Source of the DNA: FEN-1073 sp963780865
GTDB lineage: Bacteria; Chloroflexota; Anaerolineae; Anaerolineales; RBG-16-64-43
Assembly: GCA_963780865.1 (NCBI GenBank)
Contig: CAWADT010000001.1
Location: 1 to 64,000 of the forward strand
DNA length: 64,000 nt
Direction: 5' to 3'
Shown here piece after piece: positions 58,008 to 64,000 of this stretch (within the stretch, counting starts at the first letter, position 1; each line of letters opens with the position of its first letter). Under the pieces are notes generated by a model that saw only the letters and a program-made list of their open reading frames with translations, was not told the origin of the DNA and searched no databases. Made by a program: the position numbers and the translations under genes.

Positions 58008-58402
58008 TCTTCCCAATCCTCCGAACCGCCGGAATCGGGATCGCCCCCCAGTCCCGGCATCGATTGGTCGATTTGATCCGGGCTTTCACCGGCCTCGAGC
58101 CGGTCGACGGCTTCGCCGAATTCCGGGCCCATCTCCTCGCCGAGTTCGCCGCCCATGCGGCGCATCATCTTCGCCATTGAGCGCGGGTCCTTTTCGTCGA
58201 CGTCTCCCCAGGCGGTGGGATCGGAAAGTGATTCCAGACGGCTTTCTTCGGACCGGGCAAAACGGGTGCGCGAAATCAAACGCAGAAGCCGTTTTCCGCC
58301 GCATTCCGGGCAGACAGGTTGAATTTTTCCGTAGTCCGAGTAGGATTGGACCACCGTAACCCGGCGTCGGCAATCCGGACAACGATATTCGTACGAGGGC
58401 AT
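58004..58402 (-). CDS. FmdB-type zinc ribbon regulatory protein
   Basis: A 132-residue protein. The first 45 residues are the FmdB zinc ribbon (YEYRCPDCRRRVTVVQ, CPECGGKRLLRLIS). The rest is acidic and rich in Gly, Met and Asp, ending SGGSEDWED, and is probably disordered. The family is named for a regulator of formamidase but is often of unknown role. Single gene, convergent with tmk. Confidence 0.85.
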   Translation of the reverse strand: MPSYEYRCPDCRRRVTVVQSYSDYGKIQPVCPECGGKRLLRLISRTRFARSEESRLESLSDPTAWGDVDEKDPRSMAKMMRRMGGELGEEMGPEFGEAVDRLEAGESPDQIDQSMPGLGGDPDSGGSEDWED

Positions 58403-58456
58403 GAAACGCCTCCACTTCCGGTCGATCGGCTGCGGATATTATAGCAAGAGGAAACC

Positions 58457-59074
58457 ATGGTCAATGATTCTTTTATTCCGGAGTTCTCCCCGCTGTTGGT
58501 CGTCCTTTCCGGTACGGCCGGAGCCGGCAAAGACAGCGTCATCCGGCGGATGCGGGAACGGGATGTTCCCTTCGAATTCGTCGTCACCGCCACCTCGCGC
58601 CCGCCCCGCCCGGGGGAGGAGAGCGGACGGGATTACGTTTTCCTCTCGGTTGAAGAATTTCAAGCGATGATTTGCAACGACGAACTGCTGGAACACGCGG
58701 TCGTCTACAACCAGCACAAAGGCATTCCCAAGAAACCCGTGCTCGACGCGTTGTCGTCGGGACGGGACGTTTTGCTTCGCGTGGACGTGCAGGGCGCAGC
58801 CACCATCCGGCGGCAGTATCCCCAGGCGGTGACGGTGTTTTTGAGCGCCGCGTCCAAGGAGGAACTCACCCGGCGATTGCTTCGACGCGGCGCCGATTCC
58901 GCGGAGCAAGTCGCCCTGCGGCTGCGCACGGCGCTCGAGGAAATGAACCGGGTTTCGGAATTCGACTACCGGGTGGTTAATGCGGACGGCGGATTGGATG
59001 CCGCCGTCGACGCGATGATCGCGATCCTGCGCGCCGAACATGCGCGCGCCACGCCGCGAAAGGCTGTTTCATGA
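58457..59074 (+). CDS. gmk: Guanylate kinase
   Basis: Phosphorylates GMP to GDP. The 205-residue protein has the GMP-binding block ATSRPPRPGEESGRDYVFLS and the C-terminal lid. The P-loop reads GTAGAGKDSVI: an aspartate follows the lysine where serine or threonine is usual, seen in some Chloroflexota homologues. Overall length and motifs are normal. It overlaps the rhomboid gene by four bases (ATGA). Confidence 0.92.
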   Translation: MVNDSFIPEFSPLLVVLSGTAGAGKDSVIRRMRERDVPFEFVVTATSRPPRPGEESGRDYVFLSVEEFQAMICNDELLEHAVVYNQHKGIPKKPVLDALSSGRDVLLRVDVQGAATIRRQYPQAVTVFLSAASKEELTRRLLRRGADSAEQVALRLRTALEEMNRVSEFDYRVVNADGGLDAAVDAMIAILRAEHARATPRKAVS

Positions 59075-59805
59075 TCGAACCCGCCGAGATTGCCTCCCCG
59101 CCCCGCCCCCGCACGATTCCCTTGCCGGGCGTGCGCCCGATCTGCACGTACGCGATCATCGGGGTCACAACCCTTGTGTTCATCGGCCAGTTGATCTTTG
59201 GTGATTTCTTCACTTACTACGGCTTGAAGATTAACGAGCTGATCCGGCAGGGCGAGTTTTGGCGTTTTGTCACTCCCATTTTCTTTCACGCCAACATCCT
59301 TCACATTTTTTTCAATATGTACGCGCTGTACAACATCGGCCTCCTGATCGAACGACCCTTGGGGTACGCCCGGTTTTTAATGATTTACTTCTTTTCGGGA
59401 ATTGCCGGAGTGCTGGCCAGTTTCCTGTTTACGGCCTCTCCTTCTCTGGGAGCTTCGGGCGCCATTTTCGGTCTGATCGGTGCGTTGGCGGTTTTTTTAT
59501 ACCGACACAACCATATATTCGGTGTGGCCGGACGAAACATGCTGTATAACGTCATTTTCATCATTGTCGTAAATTTGGTTATCAGTGTATCCGTCCCCGA
59601 GATTGATCTCTGGGGTCATGTCGGCGGTCTGGTAACCGGTTCCGCCTTGGCCTGGCTGTTGGCTCCGGTTTGGAGAATCCAAGTCGATCCCTTTACCGGA
59701 AATCCGGTCGTCATCGATCACAATCCGCTGGCGCGCCAAACACTCCCGGTGTTTCTTATTCTTATGGTCGCATGCTTTTTATTTCTCCTATTGGCCGTGC
59801 GATAA
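59071..59805 (+). CDS. Rhomboid-family intramembrane serine protease
   Basis: A 244-residue protein with six or seven membrane helices. The catalytic serine S129 lies in LGASGAIFG and the histidine H183 in WGHVGGLVTG; HANILHIFFNMYALYNIG is the family's HxxHxxxNM-like segment. The N-terminal arm is Pro-rich. It follows gmk with a four-base overlap, so translation is coupled. Substrate unknown. Confidence 0.92.
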   Translation: MIEPAEIASPPRPRTIPLPGVRPICTYAIIGVTTLVFIGQLIFGDFFTYYGLKINELIRQGEFWRFVTPIFFHANILHIFFNMYALYNIGLLIERPLGYARFLMIYFFSGIAGVLASFLFTASPSLGASGAIFGLIGALAVFLYRHNHIFGVAGRNMLYNVIFIIVVNLVISVSVPEIDLWGHVGGLVTGSALAWLLAPVWRIQVDPFTGNPVVIDHNPLARQTLPVFLILMVACFLFLLLAVR

Positions 59806-60304
59806 TCAGAAAATATTCGGCCCGTAAAATTATGGATGCCATAATTGATCTATAGCTTCCATGCGGGTCCACATTTTTATCCCATGATTGATCTGGCGGG
59901 GCTTTTTTGGAATTTCAACAGGGCTTTTTGCATGGCCCGATTGCCAAGAATAGGCTATTCCCTAGCGATTGGATTCCACTCCGTCTTGGGGCTAACTGCA
60001 GTCTGCGCTTGCGTAATTCAATCCCCGTTGCGGCCGCCCACCCCACTCCTGGCGATTTGCGAGGATCTCGCGGTCTGGCTGTCTGCGCTGGGATTTACCG
60101 CATCCCAACCCGGAAGGCCTAGGTTCGTCCTTCCCGCGAACCAGGCGTTGAACATCGTTTCGCGGGTTTTTAATCCCCCTCCCTTGGCGTTTGTCCCTTG
60201 ATTAAAATTAGAATAACTTTACACCTCCGGGCCTCTGCGATCTGATATCATCGCCGGTGGATCCTGGAAAATCCCGCAACGTGATCGAATCCACGGATGA
60301 AAAA
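59806..60304. other. Gene-free stretch between rhomboid and uvrA
   Basis: About 500 bases with no supported gene. A 118-codon open frame (59845-60201) has no recognisable domain and no good ribosome site. A small inverted pair, GGTTCGTCC/GAAGGCC-like, lies near 60110-60135. No terminator was seen after the rhomboid gene. Confidence 0.4.
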
Positions 60305-63177
60305 ATGCCCGATCGTGAAACGAACTGGATCGTAGTCCGGGGCGCCCGGGAACATAATCTCAAGAATCTCCATCTTCAGCTCCCGCGCGACAAACTGATC
60401 GTCTTCACCGGCGTCTCGGGTTCCGGAAAATCCTCCTTGGCATTTGATACACTCTACGCCGAAGGCCAGCGCCGATATGTGGAATCCCTCTCCGCCTACG
60501 CCAGGCAATTCCTGGGGCAGATGGAAAAACCTCATGTCGATTACATCGGGGGGCTGAGTCCGGCGATCGCCATCGAACAGAAAGCGGCTTCGAAAAATCC
60601 CCGCTCCACGGTCGGAACGGTCACCGAGATCAGTGATTATTTGAGGGTCCTCTTTGCACGCGCCGGCACCCCGCATTGCCCCCAATGCGGCCGCCCGGTG
60701 ACCCGCCAAACTTCGACCCAGATCGTGGATCAAATCCTCGCCTTGCGTCCGGGCACGAAGATTCTTCTCCTGGCGCCCGTCGTCCGCAAACGGAAGGGCA
60801 CCCACGAGGATGTCCTGATGGAAGCCCGGGCCACCGGGTACCAGCGGGCGAGGGTAAACGGTGTCGTCGTGGATCTGGACCAACCCATCCGCCTGGCCAA
60901 AACCCGTAAACACGATATCGAAATTGTCATCGACCGGCTTGTCATCCCCCCTGCCGGTGAGCAGGATTTTCGGTCCCGGCTGGCGGATTCGGTGGAAACC
61001 GCTCTACGCGCAGGAGACGGGATCGTCAGAATTTCCCTTGGGGATCGCAAGGAAATGGAACTGAGCGAGCAAAATGCCTGTCCGCACTGCGGGATTTCAT
61101 TTCCCGAATTGTCTCCGCCCATGTTTTCCTTTAACTCTCCGCTCGGGATGTGTCCGGATTGCAACGGACTAGGGCAGAAATATACGTTCGATCCGGATAA
61201 ATTCGTATTTCCGGAGAAATCCATCTCCGACGGAGCCGTACGCGCCTGGGGACCCCTGAAAACATCGAGAACCGCCCGCATGGTGGCCGTGAATTTCGCC
61301 CGCCATTACAAATTTTCATTGGATACCCCCTGGCAGGATCTCCCGGAGAAAGCCCGGAACGGGATTCTCCAGGGCGACGAACATGTCCGCGTGCGCTGGG
61401 AATGGGGCAACGAAAAAGGCGGCCAGGGATCGTGGGAATCCACTTTCGAAGGCGTCATCCCCTCCACGGCGCGCCGCTATCATCAGACCCAGTCGGAAGG
61501 CATGCGGGAATGGTATTCCCAATTCATGTCCTATCAAAGTTGCGCCACCTGCCGAGGATCCCGCTTGCGTCCGGAAGCGGCATCGGTTCGTTTCTCCGGC
61601 AAGACCATCGTCGAAGTCCATGCGATGTCCATCACCGAGGCTTTGACCTTTTTTACCGGTCTGACCCTGACTTCGGAACAGAAGGCGATCGCCGAAGAGA
61701 TACTCAAAGAGATCATCGCCCGGCTGGAATTCCTGCTGAACGTCGGGTTGCACTATCTCACCCTGGACCGTCCGGCCCCGTCGCTGTCGGGCGGGGAAGG
61801 GCAGCGGATTCGGCTGGCCTCGCAAATCGGTTCCGGTCTGGTGGGCGTTTTGTACATCCTGGACGAACCTTCGATTGGACTGCATGCCAGGGATAATCGG
61901 CGGTTGTTGGACTCGCTTATCCGCCTGCGGGATTTGGGCAATACCGTGATCGTCGTGGAGCATGATCGGGAAACGATCGAATCCGCTGATCACGTCGTGG
62001 ACTTCGGTCCGGGAGCCGGCGCGCTGGGCGGGGAAGTGGTAGCTTCAGGTACTCCGGACGACATTTCAAAAAATCCGTCCTCGCTCACCGGAAAATATTT
62101 AAGCGGCGAACTGGTGGTGGCGGCCGGAACGCGCCAAACCGACGGCCGCAACGGGCGCCGTTCCCCAAACGGCCACTGGCTGACCATTCACGGCGCCCGG
62201 CATAACAATCTTAAGGATATTGACGTCCGTTTTCCGGCGGGAGTGTTCACCTGCGTAACCGGCGTATCAGGGTCCGGAAAATCCTCCCTTATCGCCGAGA
62301 CGTTATACCCAGCCATGGCGGCCAAGCTTCATGGCGCCCTGACCAAGCCGGGCGCGTTTCGCAAAATTACGGGCCTGCAATACTACGATAAAGTCATCAA
62401 TATCACGCAGGATCCGATCGGCCGGACGCCGCGATCCAACCCAGCCACCTACATCGGTGTCTATGACGATATCCGCGGCGTGTTTGCCCAAGTGCCTGAA
62501 TCGAAAGCCCGGGGTTACGCTGCCGGTAGATTTTCTTTTAATGTGCATGGAGGCCGCTGCGAGGCATGCAAGGGCCACGGTCAGAAGTGCGTGGAAATGC
62601 ATTTCCTGCCGGATGTGTGGATAACGTGTGATGCCTGCAAAGGCACGCGGTTTAATCGCGAGACGCTCCAAGTGAAGTTCAAGGGACATTCTATTTCCGA
62701 AGTGCTGGCGATGGACGTTAAAGAAGCCCTCGATCTGTTTGGGGCCTTCCCCGGCATCTCCCGCCTCCTGACCACCTTAAAGGACGTCGGATTGGAATAC
62801 GCCAAATTGGGGCAATCGGCCACCACGCTTTCGGGCGGGGAGGCGCAGCGGGTCAAACTGGCGAAAGAATTAAGCAAGAAATCCACAGGACGCACGATGT
62901 ATATACTCGACGAGCCGACCACCGGTCTCCATTTTGCGGATATTCAGAAGCTGCTGGATGTGCTGCATCGATTGACCGACGAGGGAAATACCGTCATCGT
63001 CATTGAACATAACCTGGATGTGATTAAAACCGCGGATTGGATCGTCGATTTGGGGCCAGAGGGCGGATTAAAGGGGGTGAAATTGTGGCTTTTGGAACGC
63101 CGGAAGAAGTTGCGGAATCCGATCATTCCTTTACCGGTGCCGCTTTGCGTTCGATTCTCCCTCCTCGCGCGCCGTAG
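60305..63177 (+). CDS. uvrA: Excinuclease ABC subunit A, frameshift near the end
   Basis: DNA damage recognition ATPase of nucleotide excision repair. It has two ABC cassettes: GVSGSGKSSLAFDT with LSGGEGQRIRLASQIGSGL, and GVSGSGKSSLIAET with LSGGEAQRVKLAKEL. The zinc finger pairs are CPQCGR/CPHC-CPDC and CEACKGHGQKC-CDACKG. The ATG at 60305 gives the family's short N-terminus before WIVVRGAREHNLKN. Near the C-terminus one G is missing from the run at 63073-63077; restoring it gives GGEIVAFGTPEEVAES to the stop at 63177, instead of nonsense to 63184. About 958 residues. Confidence 0.96.
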
Positions 63178-63180
63178 AAT

Positions 63181-63209
63181 TTGACATTCTCTCGATTTTA
63201 TCCTATACT
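63181..63209 (+). promoter_or_regulatory. Strong promoter, TTGACA-17-TATACT
   Basis: A perfect -35 (63181-63186), 17-base spacer, and a near-perfect -10 (63204-63209), starting four bases after the uvrA stop. Expected transcript start near 63216. It drives the short leader ORF and, past the terminator, the SWIM gene. It is the best-matching promoter I found in the window. Confidence 0.8.
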
Positions 63210-63243
63210 CTGGTCACCCTTCCTCATTGGAGGCAATCCCGCC

Positions 63244-63273
63244 ATGAGCGGTGTCGATCGAAAATTTTTGTAA
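63244..63273 (+). CDS. Candidate 9-residue leader ORF
   Basis: ATG to TAA encoding MSGVDRKFL, preceded by GGAGG at 63229-63233 (10-base spacing). It sits between the strong promoter and a terminator, the layout of leader-peptide attenuators. Its residues do not show a run of one amino acid, so the signal, if any, is unclear. It could also be chance. Confidence 0.4.
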   Translation: MSGVDRKFL

Positions 63274-63282
63274 ACCATTCTC

Positions 63283-63318
63283 AGGCACGGGGCCTTGCGC
63301 TACCGTGCCTTTTTTTTC
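63283..63318 (+). terminator. Rho-independent terminator in the SWIM gene leader
   Basis: AGGCACGG (63283-63290) pairs with CCGTGCCT (63303-63310) around 12 bases, followed by eight or nine T residues. It lies 10 bases after the leader ORF stop and about 14 bases before the SWIM start, so read-through or antitermination is needed to express the SWIM gene from this promoter. Confidence 0.88.
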
Positions 63319-63332
63319 CAAGGAGACTGCCT

Positions 63333-63575
63333 ATGGACTACGGGATGATCGGAAAAATCGAGAAGGCCAAGCGGTACGCTGAAGAGCCGGATCGTTTTCA
63401 AATCGACCAGTTAAGCATCACCTTCCGCGGCGACAATAACAACCATCAAATTCGATATGAGCAGGGAAAGTGGCAGTGCGATTGTGATTTCTTTCATCTT
63501 CGCGCCGTATGCTGCCATACCATGGCCCTGGAGCGGATTCTGGAACATATGCTGACGGTCCCATCTCCCGTATAA
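63333..63575 (+). CDS. SWIM zinc-finger small protein
   Basis: An 80-residue protein. The C-terminal half is a SWIM zinc finger: C49-x-C51 in WQCDCDFFHLR and C60-x-H62 in VCCHTMALERIL. The N-terminal part (ISKAKRYAEEPD-like helix, then SITFRGDNNNHQIRYEQGKW strands) matches small SWIM proteins. SWIM fingers bind DNA or proteins. AAGGAG precedes the ATG. A promoter, short ORF and terminator stand directly upstream, suggesting conditional expression. Confidence 0.85.
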   Translation: MDYGMIGKIEKAKRYAEEPDRFQIDQLSITFRGDNNNHQIRYEQGKWQCDCDFFHLRAVCCHTMALERILEHMLTVPSPV

Positions 63576-63745
63576 CGTTCCAACCATAACCCAGGTTCGA
63601 AGGATTTCTCTGGGCGCCCCCTTTCCCGCCGGATCTTCATCCGCGCGACTGCACCTGCGCAACGGTTCTGCATTCTCCTCCCGGATTTTTTCCTCCGTTA
63701 TTCTTGTCCCAGGTATTATGCTAGAATTTCCAACTGGACGATCGC

Positions 63746-64000
63746 ATGATTATTCTTTTGATTATTTTCCTGTTGTTGATCGCAACCGTTGCAATCTACT
63801 TTCTTCCGCCGGATAGGCACAGCCTGCGTATTCTCGTCTCGTTGCTTCCCGTGGCGGCCCTGGGAATTCTTCTTGCGCCGATTTCCCTGCCTATTTCCTT
63901 CACGATTTCTTGGTTGCCAACGCAATTATTTCCGGAATCGCCCCTGTTTCGGGCCGACCTCCCCAGCCTGTTCTTTTCCGTCTATCTCTCCAGCCTATTG
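63746..64000 (+). CDS. Start of a polytopic membrane protein (partial)
   Basis: An open frame from an ATG to the window end, at least 85 residues, with hydrophobic helices (MIILLIIFLLLIATVAIYFLPP, LRILVSLLPVAALGILLAPI) and a further start of one at the end. The profile fits the N-terminus of a proton-translocating NADH-quinone oxidoreductase or Mrp-type subunit, but no motif is in the visible part. The 63576-63745 gap holds a possible -10 (TAGAAT near 63722) and no other gene. Confidence 0.5.
   Translation, partial: MIILLIIFLLLIATVAIYFLPPDRHSLRILVSLLPVAALGILLAPISLPISFTISWLPTQLFPESPLFRADLPSLFFSVYLSSLL

Noticed and set aside
55721..58180. Reading the R3H ATPase on through tmk as a novel 819-residue fusion
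   Set aside because: The last quarter is nonsense; a one-base shift restores a normal R3H end exactly at the tmk start.
59845..60201. 118-codon open frame between rhomboid and uvrA
   Set aside because: No domain, no Shine-Dalgarno, and composition is unlike coding DNA here.

Overview
The window looks like a 64 kb piece of a Chloroflexota chromosome, most likely of the class Anaerolineae. This is inferred from gene content: SpoVS and a SpoIIIAA/Ycf45-like R3H ATPase without a sporulation cluster, a PdxS/PdxT vitamin B6 pathway, an FMN-riboswitch riboflavin ABC transporter of RibXY type, many lipoproteins with Thr/Pro linkers, and a GC-rich sequence with dispersed palindromic repeats. No rRNA, prophage, CRISPR array or plasmid function was seen; one tRNA gene (Arg, anticodon CCU) is present.

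Layout. 1-1.8 kb: an intact IS110-family insertion sequence with a candidate bridge RNA, inserted in an imperfect palindrome. 1.9-5.2 kb: secreted protein, small membrane protein and ECF sigma factor (minus), then efp and a Cys-rich small protein (plus). 5.2-12.2 kb: a repeat pair, a HAD-DinB fusion, a vWA-like/FHA membrane protein, a PP2C phosphatase with a FecR-like tail, and a membrane-anchored protein. 12.6-21.5 kb (minus): flavin amine oxidase, HAD hydrolase, radical SAM/SPASM protein, MurJ flippase overlapping a C39-TPR peptidase, AAC(3)-like acetyltransferase, ProC, SurE. 21.8-30.4 kb: lipA, an ABC exporter, two related lipoproteins, spoVS, both clamp-loader subunits (holB, holA) and an HU-like protein. 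30.8-38 kb (minus): clpC, two membrane proteins, guaA, xpt, tRNA-Arg. 38-41 kb (minus): riboflavin ABC transporter behind an FMN riboswitch and terminator. 41-48.6 kb (minus): a small membrane protein, recN, DUF3592, Zn-ribbon membrane protein, nadK, rlmB, cysS, PIN/TRAM protein. 48.9-59.8 kb: serine hydrolase, methyltransferase, MGDG-synthase-like glycosyltransferase, DUF951, then pdxS-GNAT-pdxT-GNAT-like-R3H ATPase-tmk, a FmdB-type protein, gmk and a rhomboid protease. 60.3-64 kb: uvrA, a strong promoter with a 9-codon leader ORF and a terminator ahead of a SWIM zinc-finger gene, and the start of a membrane gene running off the window.

Themes. Nucleotide supply (guaA, xpt, gmk, tmk, nadK, surE), DNA replication and repair (holA, holB, recN, uvrA, HU) and cofactor pathways (lipA, pdxST, riboflavin uptake) dominate. 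At least ten otherwise intact genes carry one single-base frameshift, often in a short homopolymer (efp, amine oxidase, murJ, a lipoprotein, holA, clpC, recN, a glycosyltransferase, the R3H ATPase, uvrA), and cysS carries one in-frame TGA. This points to residual indel error in a draft assembly rather than mass pseudogenisation, so joined coordinates are given here. The signals most worth a second look are the IS110 bridge-RNA candidate with bases complementary to its own insertion flank, the leader-ORF/terminator/SWIM unit, and the riboswitch-controlled riboflavin transporter.
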